Assembly (NCBI RefSeq): GCF_022347545.1
Contig: NZ_JAKREW010000002.1
Location: 186,001-250,000, forward strand
DNA from: Terribium retamae
GTDB lineage: Bacteria > Pseudomonadota > Alphaproteobacteria > Rhizobiales > Rhizobiaceae
DNA: 64,000 nt
Direction: 5' to 3'
Below, in pieces: positions 36,780 to 46,752 of the stretch. Within the stretch, counting starts at the first letter, position 1; each line of letters opens with the position of its first letter. The notes under the pieces are model-generated. The model was not told the origin of the DNA, made no database searches, and saw only the letters and a program-made list of their open reading frames with translations. Both the position numbers and the translations under genes were made by a program.

Positions 36780-36973
36780 CTCGATAACATATGGTCGGGC
36801 TCGGTTGGCGTCTCGCTGGCGCTGAGCGGTTACGGAAGGCTCATCGCTGCAGGATGCGTCGCGAAATTTATGCGCGCGCAGGGCGGCAAATTGGGCTATA
36901 GCTCGCCCACCGGAACAGCGCCCATGGTGGAAGAGCCCCGCCGGCCTGTATCAATCGCCAAGGGCTGAATTCC

Positions 36974-38215
36974 ATGTCCACCGAATCTCGACCGTCTCCG
37001 GATCAGCGTTATGCTGCCTTCCGCCATGCGGCCTTCCGTAACTATTGGGCCGCACGTTTCCTCATGACCTTCGCCACGCAGGTTGTTTCCGTGGCGGTCG
37101 GCTGGCAGATCTACGACCTCACCCGCGACCCATTCGACCTTGGCCTGGTCGGTATCGTGCAGTTCCTGCCCTCGCTGCTCTTGGTCCTGGTCACCGGCGT
37201 CGTCGCCGACCGCTTTGGTCGCCGCAGGATCATGGCACTGGCAACGCTGATGGAAGCTATTTGCGCAGTGGTTCTGCTGCTTTTGACCTGGCACGGGCTT
37301 TATTCGCCGCTGCCGGTCTTTGCCGTGCTTGTTCTGTTCGGCATTGCTCGCGCCTTCTTCGGTCCTGCTTCGGCCTCTTTGGTTGCCAACCTCGTGCCGC
37401 AGCAGGATTTCGCCAACGCCATCGCCTGGAACTCGTCGGCCTGGCAGACTGCCACCATCGTCGGTCCGGTGGCTGGTGGCCTGCTCTACGGCCTTTCGTC
37501 CGAAGCTGCCTATGGCACAGCTGGTCTGTTGATGCTCTTCGCACTTCTGCTGATTCTCGGCATTCCGAAACCCGCCCAGCGCAGCGAGACCGACAAACCC
37601 AGCCTGGAAAGCCTGTTCGCTGGCTTCCACTATATCTGGCGGGAGAAAGTCGTGCTGGGGGCGATTTCGCTCGATCTGGTTGCGGTGCTGCTTTCCGGCG
37701 CGACGGCACTGCTGCCCGTCTACGCGCGCGACATCCTCGACCTCGGCCCATGGGGGCTCGGACTGCTGCGTTCGGCGCCGGGCATCGGTGCACTTTGCGT
37801 GGCGGTCTGGCTGGCCGGCCATCCACTCCGTGACCATGCCGGTGCCGTAATGCTTTTCTTCGTTGCGGCGTTCGGGGCTTCGACGATCCTGTTCGGCGCA
37901 TCCACCATCACCTGGCTTTCCATTCTCGCGCTTGCGCTGCTCGGCGCAACCGACATGGTTAGCGTCTACATTCGCGAGACGCTGATCCAGCTGTGGACGC
38001 CGGATGAGGTTCGCGGTCGCGTCAACGCCGTCAACCAGGTTTTCGTCGGGGCGTCGAACGAAGTCGGTGAATTCCGCGCCGGCACGATGGCGGCATTGAT
38101 CGGCACGGTGCCGGCGGTGGTTATCGGTGGCGTGGGTGCGATTTTGGTCGCAGGCATCTGGGCTGGGCTTTTCCCGGATCTGCGCAAGGTGCGGCGCCTC
38201 GACAAGCGCGAATAG
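36974..38215 (+). CDS. MFS exporter, DHA3/EntS-like
   Basis: A 413-residue twelve-segment carrier. LTRDPFDLGLVGIVQFLPSL, the ADRFGRRRIMALATL loop, ALNRL-like ending regions and STITWLSILALALLGATDMVSVYIRETLIQLWTPD are typical of the MFS_3 group, which includes the enterobactin exporter EntS. The substrate is unknown and no siderophore genes adjoin. AAGGG precedes the ATG. It is convergent with the glutamine amidotransferase gene, 12 bp apart. The 194-bp gap before it holds no recognisable gene. Confidence 0.85.
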   Translation: MSTESRPSPDQRYAAFRHAAFRNYWAARFLMTFATQVVSVAVGWQIYDLTRDPFDLGLVGIVQFLPSLLLVLVTGVVADRFGRRRIMALATLMEAICAVVLLLLTWHGLYSPLPVFAVLVLFGIARAFFGPASASLVANLVPQQDFANAIAWNSSAWQTATIVGPVAGGLLYGLSSEAAYGTAGLLMLFALLLILGIPKPAQRSETDKPSLESLFAGFHYIWREKVVLGAISLDLVAVLLSGATALLPVYARDILDLGPWGLGLLRSAPGIGALCVAVWLAGHPLRDHAGAVMLFFVAAFGASTILFGASTITWLSILALALLGATDMVSVYIRETLIQLWTPDEVRGRVNAVNQVFVGASNEVGEFRAGTMAALIGTVPAVVIGGVGAILVAGIWAGLFPDLRKVRRLDKRE

Positions 38216-38227
38216 TCTGTGCGGTAC

Positions 38228-38941
38228 TTACCGGACGATGGGACGGCCGAAGATCGTCTCTAGGAACTCGCCAAGCCAACGCTTGAGATGCATGTCCCAG
38301 ATCAGCCGGCCGCCAAGATGATCGCGGCCGGGTTGGGCACCGGGCAGTTCGAAGCGGTGCGCGCCATGCACCACCCAGCGATGCATCATCATGCGGGTGA
38401 GTTCGCCGTGGAACTGGATGCCCCAAGCCTTGTCGCCATAGCGAAAGGCCTGGTTGGGATAAGTGTCGGAGGTCGCAAGCAGCGTTGCGTCCCTCGGCAG
38501 TGAAAAACCCTCGCGGTGGAAATGATAGACCATCTCCGGCCAGTGCATCAGCTTCTTGCCTTCCTCAGTGGCGTGCAGCGGATACCAGCCGATTTCAACC
38601 AGCCCTTCATGATGCCCATTGACCTTGCCGCCGAGATGATTGACCAGCATCTGCGCACCCAGACAGATGCCCAGCAGCGGCTTGTCCTCCTTGAGCGGCA
38701 CCGCCAGCCAATCCGTTTCGCGTCGGATGAATTCCTCGTGATGATCGTTGGCGCTCATCGGACCGCCGAAGACGACGGCACCCGCATGATTGCTGAGCGT
38801 TTGTGGAAGCGGATCGCCAAGTGGTGGCCGGCGTACATCCAGATCGTAGCCTGCCTCGATCAGCATATGACCGACACGGCCAGGGCTGGAGTTCTCCTGA
38901 TGCAGGACGATCAGGATTTGGGGCCGCTTACCTGATATCAC
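38228..38941 (-). CDS. Class I glutamine amidotransferase-like protein
   Basis: A 237-residue single-domain amidotransferase. The nucleophile is Cys93 in LLGICLGAQML, and the dyad His178/Glu180 lies in WGIQFHGELT, so the triad is complete. Free-standing members hydrolyse gamma-glutamyl amides or transfer ammonia to an unknown partner. The GTG start at 38941 is chosen because upstream in-frame codons lie inside the terB gene; a first ATG much further in would remove the conserved N-terminal strand. It follows terB by 16 bp and closes the leftward hem run. Confidence 0.83.
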   Translation of the reverse strand: MISGKRPQILIVLHQENSSPGRVGHMLIEAGYDLDVRRPPLGDPLPQTLSNHAGAVVFGGPMSANDHHEEFIRRETDWLAVPLKEDKPLLGICLGAQMLVNHLGGKVNGHHEGLVEIGWYPLHATEEGKKLMHWPEMVYHFHREGFSLPRDATLLATSDTYPNQAFRYGDKAWGIQFHGELTRMMMHRWVVHGAHRFELPGAQPGRDHLGGRLIWDMHLKRWLGEFLETIFGRPIVR

Positions 38942-38957
38942 GACAATGCGGCCCTGC

Positions 38958-39440
38958 TCATTCGTCGTTCGCGCGGCCTTTGGCTTCCGGAACCTCGGCC
39001 GCGGCCTTACGCCGAGCAGAGACCCGGTCGACACGTTCGACATCGAGCAGTTCCGCCACGCGCCAGACGGTATTGTCTTCGAGTTCGTGCAGTTCGCCGT
39101 CTGCGTAGACGATTTCCCACATCAGCCCGATAAAGGCTTTGCGCGCATCGGAATCGAGATGCCGCTTGAGAACGCTTGTGAAGGCATAGAGGTCGATGGC
39201 TTCACCATCGGCCTTTTCGCCGGCTTCCGCGAGCGCTTCCAGTTCCTGGCCTTCGACGGAGTAGGTCTCGGCCAGGATCACCTTGAAGCGCTCCCACTCG
39301 ACATCCTGACGCACGCCGTCGGCACTCATGACGTGATAGAGCAAAGCTGCTGCCGCGACGCGCGGATCATCCGCCCTTGCATGGGGACGCGCGCCGGCAG
39401 TGGGCAATTCTTTCAGAAAAGACAGAACACGTTCGAACAT
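38958..39440 (-). CDS. TerB-like (DjlA N-terminal type) protein
   Basis: A 160-residue all-helical protein. DDPRVAAAALLYHVMSADGVRQDVEWERFKVIL and EIVYADGELHELEDNTVWRVAELL form the two repeated acidic helices of the TerB domain, which probably binds metal ions. TerB belongs to tellurite-resistance and membrane-surveillance systems elsewhere, but no other ter gene is present. It is the fifth gene of the hemC run; a role in haem metabolism is inferred only from position. Confidence 0.82.
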   Translation of the reverse strand: MFERVLSFLKELPTAGARPHARADDPRVAAAALLYHVMSADGVRQDVEWERFKVILAETYSVEGQELEALAEAGEKADGEAIDLYAFTSVLKRHLDSDARKAFIGLMWEIVYADGELHELEDNTVWRVAELLDVERVDRVSARRKAAAEVPEAKGRANDE

Positions 39441-39485
39441 AAGGATAATCTGGTCCTTTCCGGATCGCGATCAAGTCACAGCTTT

Positions 39486-41030
39486 TCAAAACAAACGGAA
39501 ACGGCGCGGCTTCTCGGCCTCGTCCTCGGGCGTCACCCCGGGATCGTCAGGCTGATGCGGCACTGGCTCGTCGGCCACCGCAGTATTGGTTGCAATGGAT
39601 CGATCTGGCGCGGCGGCGGTCTCCGCGCCATTGGAAGGAACCGTTTCGGCATCCAACACGACGACATCATCGTCACGTGCGGGTCCCTCCAACGAGGGCG
39701 GCACAACCTCCGGTACCGGCCTATTCGATTCGATGAGCTTGCCCGCGCGCTCCACCGGTCCACGCCACTCGAAGGCGTCGATTCGCCCGCTCACCGGTGA
39801 GATCGGCGCCCAGCGCTCGACAGTGATCCCATCGGCCGTCCAGGCGGCATCATGCGGCGCGCGCACCGCCTGCGAAAGCAGCTGGCGCACCTTGCCCAGG
39901 TTGCCGCCATCAGCCTCCTCGATATCGGCCAGAAGAAGATAGGCGCCTTCGCTGGGCTGCATGCGGATAGCCGCTTCGGCCTCCTGGCGGGCGAGCGCGA
40001 AATCCTGAGCGTCGAGTGCCGCACGCGCCACGGCAAGCGAGGATTCGGCGTGGTTCTTTTTCATCTCCTGCAGCTTGCGGGCGCGACCAAGCCGGTCGAG
40101 CACGGCATCCGCCGGCCTGGCATGGACGTAGAGATCGGCAAGGTCTGGATGCGGCTCTGCGCGCCATGCCGTTTCGAGGACCTTCGAGCCCTTGCGCAGG
40201 TCGTTCTGCTTGAACAACACCTTGGCCGCAACGATCGCCGTCGGCGCGAATTCCGGCAACAGCTTGTTCGCCTCCAACGCGGCCGCCTTGGCGGCGGCCT
40301 GGTCGTTGTCCATCAGCGCCTCTGCCTTGGCGGTCAAAAGCACGGCACGCCGCCGGTTGGCCGCATCACGCTCGGTTTGGCTCGATTTCTGCGCATCGGC
40401 CAGCCTGAGCGCACCGTCCCAATCGCCTCGCGCGGCCAGTTCCTCCATTGTCGCTTCGGCGGCCCATGCCAGCTGTGGCGCAACCGAAGCGGCACGCCCG
40501 GCGTAATGGCGGGCGGCGTTGCGGTCGCCCAGGCGCTCGGCTTCGAGATAGAGCCCACGCAAGCCGAGCAGCCGCATTTCGGGATCATCGAGCATGGCCT
40601 CGAACTTTTGGCGAGCGCCGTCGTGATCGCCTTCCAGCAACGACGCCTGCGCATCGAGAAGATTGATCAGCGGCTCCTGATCGGAGCGGATCAGCTTGAT
40701 TGCTTCCTTGGTCTTGCGGCGCGCCAACACGCCGTCGCCGGCACCAGCCGCAATCATCCCGGTCGACAGCGCTTGATAGCCGCGGTCGCGACGGCGCACA
40801 CGGAAGTGCCGGGCGATCGCATAGGGGCTGTTCCAGACCGACTTGAGCAGCCACCAGGTGATCATCACGGCAGCAACGACAGCGACGACTGCAACCGCCG
40901 CCACCATCAAGCTGACCTGGTACTGGTACCCGCCGAAGGTAACGACCATTTCGCCAGGCCGGTCGGCCAGCCAGGCGAAACCCAAACCGAGTGCAAAGAT
41001 AATGGCGAGATAGAAGAGGATGCGGATCAT
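39486..41030 (-). CDS. HemY-domain TPR membrane protein
   Basis: A 514-residue inner-membrane protein. Two hydrophobic segments (about 1-20 and 40-64) form the HemY_N domain, followed by TPR-like helical repeats (GLRGLYLEAERLGDRNAARH, ALDAQDFALARQEAEAAIRM) and an acidic, disordered tail that ends RRFRLF. This HemY is the porphyrin-linked proteobacterial protein, not the Bacillus coproporphyrinogen oxidase. Its function is unproven. Its ribosome site lies in the last codons of the mitofilin gene, four bases upstream, so the two are co-translated. Confidence 0.88.
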   Translation of the reverse strand: MIRILFYLAIIFALGLGFAWLADRPGEMVVTFGGYQYQVSLMVAAVAVVAVVAAVMITWWLLKSVWNSPYAIARHFRVRRRDRGYQALSTGMIAAGAGDGVLARRKTKEAIKLIRSDQEPLINLLDAQASLLEGDHDGARQKFEAMLDDPEMRLLGLRGLYLEAERLGDRNAARHYAGRAASVAPQLAWAAEATMEELAARGDWDGALRLADAQKSSQTERDAANRRRAVLLTAKAEALMDNDQAAAKAAALEANKLLPEFAPTAIVAAKVLFKQNDLRKGSKVLETAWRAEPHPDLADLYVHARPADAVLDRLGRARKLQEMKKNHAESSLAVARAALDAQDFALARQEAEAAIRMQPSEGAYLLLADIEEADGGNLGKVRQLLSQAVRAPHDAAWTADGITVERWAPISPVSGRIDAFEWRGPVERAGKLIESNRPVPEVVPPSLEGPARDDDVVVLDAETVPSNGAETAAAPDRSIATNTAVADEPVPHQPDDPGVTPEDEAEKPRRFRLF

Positions 41031-41034
41031 CTCA

Positions 41035-42423
41035 TCATCCCTTCATGGCGCCGGACACCAGCTCATTCACCGCCGCTTCCGCCTCTTGCCGAGCCCTGAG
41101 CTTAGCTGCGAAATCGGCACCGGCGGTTTTTGCGGTTTCCGGCAGCGTATCGAATTCGGAAAGCGCCCTGGCGTAGTCTCCCTGCTTCACCGCTACTTCC
41201 ATACGCGCCACGGTTTCAGGCGCACCTTTTCCTTCGACGGCACCGATAGGACGTACCTTTACAAGCGATTCGGCGCTGGTCAGCAGCCGCTGCAATATGC
41301 CTTGGTCAGGATCGACCGGCGTTGCTGCCGAGACCATCGCGTTGGCGGCATCGTCGACACCGGTTGTGATGTCGACGCGGGTCGGAATGCCTTTTTCGGC
41401 AAAGGGCCGCAAGATCGCTATCTGCGGTGCATCGGGCCGCACGGCTGCGAACGTATCCAGTTCCGCGGTAAAGGGCGCGCCGCGATCCAGCGCAGCCTTT
41501 AGAGCGGAAGCAGCTATGGCCAGCGCGATCTTGGGTTGCGAAGCCTGGGCATCGACTTTGCCGGCAAGCTGCGAGGCTTGTTGCTCGACGGTGCTGAGAC
41601 GACCTTCCAGTGCGGCCGTGCCTTGTTGTGCAGATTGCATCTGCGTATCCAGGGCGGTGAGCTTGCTGTTCAGCGGTCCGAGATCTACGGCCGCCGTGCC
41701 GCTTTCGTTACGCAAGGCAGCGAGTGCCGTTTCGAGCTCGGCAATCTTGTCCGAAAGCGCCTTCACCTGCCCTTCGCCAGGGCCGGCAGTCACCGGTGCT
41801 GCCTTCAGCGCGGCGACATCGGCCTTCACCTGGTCGAGGGTTGCGGCAAGCTGCGTCGAAACGTCCGAAACGGGGCTCGACTTGAGCGCAGCCACCTCGC
41901 TTTTGAGCGCCGCAATTTCCCCGTTCGAAGCTGTATCGGAAGAACCGACCAGCCCGGCCGCCTGCAGAATGCCAGCTGCGGCGAGCGCCACGACGCCGCC
42001 GATCACGCCGGCGGCAAGCGTGCCGATCCCGCCACGTTTCGGTTCGGCAGGCTGACCGTTCATGAAGCCCCCGCTCGTCTCGCTCTCGCCGGTCTTTGCT
42101 GCTTCCGGAGCGGTTTTCGGCCCTATCGCCTCAGCTCGAGGTTGGTCATGGCTTTCGCCGAAATCATAATCGAAACCGTGGGATTGAGGAGCTTTCTCAT
42201 CGGCGGTCGCGGGCTGAGGGGCGGATTCGGAAGCTTCTGTCGGCGCTTCCTTCGGCGAATCCGATCGCGCCACTGCCGCCTGCGTGCCCACAACCTCTTC
42301 CGGTTGCCCCCCATTGTCCGGACGATCTCTTCCCTCCACCCGCGAAACATCGGTGGGATCGAGATCGATCGTCATCGGTTCGCGACGGCTCCTGGAATGG
42401 CGCGTCTTGGGCGTCTTGACCAT
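41035..42423 (-). CDS. Mitofilin/Mic60-like membrane protein
   Basis: A 462-residue protein, the alphaproteobacterial relative of mitochondrial Mic60. An unstructured acidic/proline-rich N-terminus (1-130) with a basic start is followed by one transmembrane segment (about 131-158, GTLAAGVIGGVVALAAAGIL). A coiled-coil runs from about 165 to 310 and a C-terminal mitofilin-like domain ends at 462. Bacterial Mic60 shapes inner-membrane invaginations in related species. GGGAG precedes ATG 42423. It overlaps functionally with hemY (4-bp gap) and follows hemD by 97 bp. Confidence 0.85.
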   Translation of the reverse strand: MVKTPKTRHSRSRREPMTIDLDPTDVSRVEGRDRPDNGGQPEEVVGTQAAVARSDSPKEAPTEASESAPQPATADEKAPQSHGFDYDFGESHDQPRAEAIGPKTAPEAAKTGESETSGGFMNGQPAEPKRGGIGTLAAGVIGGVVALAAAGILQAAGLVGSSDTASNGEIAALKSEVAALKSSPVSDVSTQLAATLDQVKADVAALKAAPVTAGPGEGQVKALSDKIAELETALAALRNESGTAAVDLGPLNSKLTALDTQMQSAQQGTAALEGRLSTVEQQASQLAGKVDAQASQPKIALAIAASALKAALDRGAPFTAELDTFAAVRPDAPQIAILRPFAEKGIPTRVDITTGVDDAANAMVSAATPVDPDQGILQRLLTSAESLVKVRPIGAVEGKGAPETVARMEVAVKQGDYARALSEFDTLPETAKTAGADFAAKLRARQEAEAAVNELVSGAMKG

Positions 42424-42520
42424 GCTTCGGCTCCCAAAATGGTTCGGACCGTCAGGCGGCAGGCTAAAACGGTCTACCACACCTCCAAGCTGTGAAAAGG
42501 GGCGGTATGATGAAGCAGCC

Positions 42521-43237
42521 TCAATCCGGCGCGCCGAGCAACGTCAATAATGCATCTTCGTCCGGCCGCCCGGCGATCGCGATTCGGCTCGGAAAACCGG
42601 CGTTCAGAGCCTGCGCAACACGTGCCGAGAGCGACAGCACACGCGTTTCCTCAAAATAACGCGCCAATTCGGGCCGCTGCACCAGTGCCGAATAGGCCTG
42701 CGCCGCCTTGGCGGAATAGAGCAACGCCGCAGCCACCGGCTGGCCTGCAAGATGTGTCGCCGCCACTTTGCCAGGATAGTCGATCGGCACGGTGTCGTAG
42801 GTCTCGATTGCCAGCACTTTGACGCCCTGTTCGGCCAGAAATGCCTCGAAATCAGCAGAGCGGACACGACCACACAGATAACCCGCGGTTCTGCCGAAGA
42901 GCGAGGGCGCGATCCGTTCAGCCAGTTGCCTGGCATCGCCCGATCCTGTTTCGGCGACATAAAGCCCGGCAGAGCGCGCGGCATCCGCCGTCTTGGGCCC
43001 GACGACGTGGCAAGGCAGGTCCGCGAGTTGCTGCAGCACATTCGACGGAGTGTGGCGAACGGCATTGGCGCTCGTCACCAGGAGGGCAGCCATCGCATTG
43101 GGCGACGTTTCCAGGGTGACTGGCAGTGTGCGTGTTTCGGAAAGCGGCAGGACCACCGGTTCGAAGCCGAGTTCGCGCAGCCGCGCAGCCGTTCGGCTGG
43201 CGCCGGGCTCCGGACGGGTTACCAGCACGCGTTTCAT
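42521..43237 (-). CDS. hemD: Uroporphyrinogen-III synthase
   Basis: Closes and inverts ring D of hydroxymethylbilane to give uroporphyrinogen III. It has 238 residues, the usual length, with the low sequence conservation typical of HemD: VLVTRPEPGASRTAARLRE at the start, VTSANAVR in the first domain and ALLYSAKAAQAYSAL in the second. The assignment is firm because it follows hemC by 26 bp. Confidence 0.92.
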   Translation of the reverse strand: MKRVLVTRPEPGASRTAARLRELGFEPVVLPLSETRTLPVTLETSPNAMAALLVTSANAVRHTPSNVLQQLADLPCHVVGPKTADAARSAGLYVAETGSGDARQLAERIAPSLFGRTAGYLCGRVRSADFEAFLAEQGVKVLAIETYDTVPIDYPGKVAATHLAGQPVAAALLYSAKAAQAYSALVQRPELARYFEETRVLSLSARVAQALNAGFPSRIAIAGRPDEDALLTLLGAPD

Positions 43238-43263
43238 TCAGCGCCGTTTCGACTGGACGATCA

Positions 43264-44190
43264 TCAATTCCAGCCGTCGAAGAAATGTGCGCCGGCCCGT
43301 GCCCGTACGTCCGCGCCGGCTTCGGTGCCGATGGCAGCCGCGTCCTTGCCGAGCCCGCTTCGCGCCACTTCGCGGACATCGCTGCCGTCGGGCGTCAGGA
43401 TCATGCCCGAGAAAGCCAGCTTGTCGCCTGTGACCGTCGCGTAGCCGGCGATCGGCGTGCGACATGAACCGTCAAGCGCCGCGAGGAAGGCACGTTCGCA
43501 GGCCAGCGCTTGCCCAGTCGGGATATCATGGATCGCAGTCAGCAGGACGCCGGTCTCCGCATCGCCGATACGGCTTTCAATGCAGATCGCACCTTGTCCC
43601 GGAGCCGGCGGGAACGACTCCAGCGACATCACGTCGGCAGCGACATGCTCCAGATCAAGCCGTTTAAGCCCTGCCAGAGCCAGGATGGTGCCGTCGGCGA
43701 CACCCTCATCCAGCTTGCGTAGCCTCGTCTGCACATTGCCTCGGAACAGCACGACATCGAGGTCCGGCCGCATGCGCCGAATCAGAGCTTGGCGCCTGAG
43801 TGACGAGGAACCGACCTTGGCTCCTGCCGGCAGGTCGACGATGCGGCCTGCCTTGCGGCTGATGAACGCTTCGCGCGCGTCTTCGCGCGGCAGGAAAGCG
43901 GATAGCTCCAACCCTTCCGGCAGCATCGTCGGCATGTCCTTGGATGAGTGCACGGCGATGTCGATGCGCTTGTCGAGCAGCGCTTCTTCGATCTCTTTGG
44001 TGAAAAGTCCCTTGCCACCAGCTTCCGACAGCGGGCGATCCTGGATGCGGTCGCCACTGGTCGAAATGACGACCACTTCGAACGCCTCTTCCGGCAAGCC
44101 ATGCGCCGCCATCAGCCTGTCGCGCGTTTCATGCGCTTGCGCCAGCGCCAACAGGCTGCCTCGGGTTCCGATCTTCAAGGTTGTTTGCAT
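43264..44190 (-). CDS. hemC: Hydroxymethylbilane synthase (porphobilinogen deaminase)
   Basis: Joins four porphobilinogen units into hydroxymethylbilane, using a covalent dipyrromethane cofactor. It has 308 residues. The cofactor cysteine is Cys243 in [28 protein letters not shown] begins the protein and [20 protein letters not shown] binds substrate. ATG 44190 is preferred over a TTG one codon earlier. It is the first gene of a leftward run hemC-hemD-mic60-hemY-terB-amidotransferase and diverges from tsaD by 105 bp. Confidence 0.97.
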   Translation of the reverse strand: MQTTLKIGTRGSLLALAQAHETRDRLMAAHGLPEEAFEVVVISTSGDRIQDRPLSEAGGKGLFTKEIEEALLDKRIDIAVHSSKDMPTMLPEGLELSAFLPREDAREAFISRKAGRIVDLPAGAKVGSSSLRRQALIRRMRPDLDVVLFRGNVQTRLRKLDEGVADGTILALAGLKRLDLEHVAADVMSLESFPPAPGQGAICIESRIGDAETGVLLTAIHDIPTGQALACERAFLAALDGSCRTPIAGYATVTGDKLAFSGMILTPDGSDVREVARSGLGKDAAAIGTEAGADVRARAGAHFFDGWN

Positions 44191-44295
44191 CAAGCGCGGT
44201 CCGTGATAACCCCGGCTCGGAGCCTGAGCTCCGGATATCCAGCCCTCTCCTAACGGGGAAGTGGCGCATGGGCAATCATCGAGGTTTGCGGCGAA

Positions 44296-45399
44296 TTGAT
44301 CCGCGTTCTGGGTATAGAGACGAGCTGTGACGAAACAGCGGCCAGCGTCGTGGCGCTGGAGGGCACTTCCGCGCCGGAAATCTTGTCCCCGAAAATCCTC
44401 TCAAACGTCGTGCTCAGCCAGATCGCCGAACATGCGGCATTTGGCGGCGTCGTGCCCGAGATCGCCGCGCGCGCCCATGTCGAGGCTTTGGACGGCATCA
44501 TCGAAGCCGCGCTTGCCGACTCCAACACCAGCCTCGACGAGATCGATGCCATTGCCGCGACCGCCGGTCCCGGCCTTGTCGGAGGCCTGATCGTCGGTCT
44601 GATGACGGCGAAGGCCATTGCAGGTGCCGCCGGCAAGCCGTTGCTTGCCATCAACCATCTCGAAGGCCACGCGCTGACCGCCCGACTGACCGATGGTCTT
44701 TCCTTCCCCTACTTGCTGCTTCTGGTCTCGGGCGGCCACACCCAGATCGTGCGCGTCGCCGGCGTCGGCGACTACCAGCGCTGGGCCACCACCATCGATG
44801 ACGCGCTGGGCGAAGCGTTCGACAAGACCGCAAAGATGCTCGGCCTGCCTTATCCGGGCGGCCCCAATGTCGAGAAAGCTGCCGCGAAGGGGGATCCGGC
44901 CCGCTTTGCCTTCCCGCGACCAATGAAAGGCTCCGCTCAGCCTGATTTCTCCTTTTCCGGTTTGAAGACTGCCGTACGCCAGGCCGCCCAGGCGATCGCG
45001 CCGCTGACCGAACAGGATGTCGCCGACATCTGCGCCTCGTTCCAGGCTGCCGTAGCCGATGCACTTGCAGACCGCGTTTCGCGCGCTCTGATGCGCTTCA
45101 AGGTGGAATTCCCGCAGGAAGAACAGCCCGCTCTCGTCGTTGCGGGCGGTGTTGCGGCCAATCGGATGATCAAGACGACACTGGAAGAACTCTGCGACGA
45201 GACAGGTTTCCGCTTCGTCGCGCCGCCACTCAAATTGTGCACCGACAATGCGGCAATGATCGCCTGGGCGGGCATTGAACGCCTGAATGCCGGTTTCGAG
45301 GAAGAGAACGCCTTCGATTTCGTGCCGCGCTCGCGCTGGCCGCTCGATGTGGTTTCGGCGCCGGTGATTGGGTCAGGCAGGCGAGGAGCCAAGGCATGA
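44296..45399 (+). CDS. tsaD: tRNA N6-adenosine threonylcarbamoyltransferase
   Basis: Catalytic subunit that installs the t6A37 modification in ANN-decoding tRNAs. It has 367 residues. The metal pair His121/His125 lies in INHLEGH, and [19 protein letters not shown] begins the ASKHA ATPase fold. The start is a TTG at 44296; upstream ATG 44268 is out of frame. GAGG is about eleven bases upstream. It overlaps gpsA by four bases (ATGA). Confidence 0.97.
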   Translation: MIRVLGIETSCDETAASVVALEGTSAPEILSPKILSNVVLSQIAEHAAFGGVVPEIAARAHVEALDGIIEAALADSNTSLDEIDAIAATAGPGLVGGLIVGLMTAKAIAGAAGKPLLAINHLEGHALTARLTDGLSFPYLLLLVSGGHTQIVRVAGVGDYQRWATTIDDALGEAFDKTAKMLGLPYPGGPNVEKAAAKGDPARFAFPRPMKGSAQPDFSFSGLKTAVRQAAQAIAPLTEQDVADICASFQAAVADALADRVSRALMRFKVEFPQEEQPALVVAGGVAANRMIKTTLEELCDETGFRFVAPPLKLCTDNAAMIAWAGIERLNAGFEEENAFDFVPRSRWPLDVVSAPVIGSGRRGAKA

Positions 45400-46394
45400 G
45401 CGAACCGCAGGCCGTTGGCCGCCATATGGCCGTCCTGGGCGGGGGAGCATGGGGTACCGCGCTGGCCCAGGCCATGCTTCGTGCGGGCCACAGAGTGTCA
45501 TTGTGGGCTCGCGATGCCGAAATAGCTGCGGCGATCCGCCAAGGCGAGAACCCGCGCTATCTGCCCGGCATCGCCATCGACCAGGGGATCGAGGCAACCA
45601 CATCCCTTGCCGAGGCGCTTGAAGGAGCCGATTGCATTCTGGCCGTCACGCCCGCGCAGTCGTTGCGCCAGGTGCTCAACGAGGCTCGGCAGCACATCGC
45701 GCCGGTCATACCGATCGTGCTATGCGCGAAAGGCATAGAACGCGACAGCGGCGCACTGCTTTCGACCATCGCCAGCGAAATCCTGCCCGGCAATCCGATC
45801 GCTGCCTTGTCCGGGCCGAGTTTTGCCACCGACGTTGCCAAGGACCTGCCGACTGCTGTTGTTGTCGCTTCCCGCGATGAAGCGCTGGCGGCCGAGCTTG
45901 CCGCGCTGTTTTCCGCGCGCAATCTGCGCTGCTATTCCAGCGACGATCTTGTCGGCGTGGAAATCGGCGGCGCGTTGAAGAATGTTTTCGCTCTCGCCGC
46001 AGGCGCTGTAGCGGGCGCGGGCCTCGGCGCCAGCGCGCAGGCTGCCATGGTGACGCGCGGCTTTGTCGAATTGCGCCGCATTGGTGCGGCCTTTGGTGCC
46101 AAGCCGGAGACGCTGATGGGCCTTTCCGGCCTGGGCGATCTGATGCTGACCTGTTCCTCGGTGCAATCGCGTAATTTCGCTTACGGATTGGCGATGGGGC
46201 AAGGCGAGTCGCTTGCCGACCGCCCCTTGGCCGAAGGGGTGCCGACGGCGGCGATTGCCGCTCGCCTTGCCGCCGAACAGGGCATCGATGCGCCGATCAT
46301 CTCGGCCGTCGCCGCCATACTGGAAGGCGCCATCACCATCGGGGAAGCCGTCTCCATGCTGATGACACGGCCCCTGAGGACGGAAACCGACTAA
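45396..46394 (+). CDS. gpsA: Glycerol-3-phosphate dehydrogenase [NAD(P)+]
   Basis: Reduces dihydroxyacetone phosphate to sn-glycerol 3-phosphate for phospholipid synthesis. It has 332 residues. GGGAWGTA at 15-22 is the dinucleotide motif, [19 protein letters not shown] the conserved central block, and Lys in [14 protein letters not shown] the catalytic residue. It is translationally coupled to tsaD and heads a run of small downstream genes. Confidence 0.96.
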   Translation: MSEPQAVGRHMAVLGGGAWGTALAQAMLRAGHRVSLWARDAEIAAAIRQGENPRYLPGIAIDQGIEATTSLAEALEGADCILAVTPAQSLRQVLNEARQHIAPVIPIVLCAKGIERDSGALLSTIASEILPGNPIAALSGPSFATDVAKDLPTAVVVASRDEALAAELAALFSARNLRCYSSDDLVGVEIGGALKNVFALAAGAVAGAGLGASAQAAMVTRGFVELRRIGAAFGAKPETLMGLSGLGDLMLTCSSVQSRNFAYGLAMGQGESLADRPLAEGVPTAAIAARLAAEQGIDAPIISAVAAILEGAITIGEAVSMLMTRPLRTETD

Positions 46395-46418
46395 ACCGAA
46401 ACTGACCGAGGAGCCACG

Positions 46419-46715
46419 ATGCTGTTTGCACTGATCTGCAAGGATAAACCCGGCCACCTCCAGGTGCGTCTCGACACGCGCCCAGATCACGTCAACTTCC
46501 TCAACGGGTTGAATGCCGACAAGAAGCTGGCCTTCGGCGGCCCCTTCCTCGACGCCGACGGCAAGCCGAACGGTAGTCTTGTCGTCATCGAAGCTGCAGA
46601 TCTTGCCGCCGCGGAAGCGGTCGCTGCGGCCGATCCCTATGCCAAGGCGGGTCTGTTCGAAAGCGTTGACATCAAGCCCTGGAACTGGGTGTTCAACAAA
46701 CCGGCCGAAGCCTGA
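46419..46715 (+). CDS. YciI family protein (first of two)
   Basis: A 98-residue protein with the dimeric ferredoxin-like fold of YciI: LFALICKDKPGHLQVRLDTR, then HVNFLNGL and a FGGPFLDADGKPNGSLVVIEA stretch with the family's conserved GP-hydrophobic pattern. Some YciI proteins are dehalogenase- or hydrolase-like; most are uncharacterised. It lies 24 bp after gpsA and 37 bp before the EVE gene, in the same direction. Gene-neighbour conservation with gpsA is common in rhizobia, from memory. Confidence 0.85.
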   Translation: MLFALICKDKPGHLQVRLDTRPDHVNFLNGLNADKKLAFGGPFLDADGKPNGSLVVIEAADLAAAEAVAAADPYAKAGLFESVDIKPWNWVFNKPAEA

Positions 46716-46752
46716 GACGGCAAAAGATACATCCGGCAGCAGAGGGACCACG

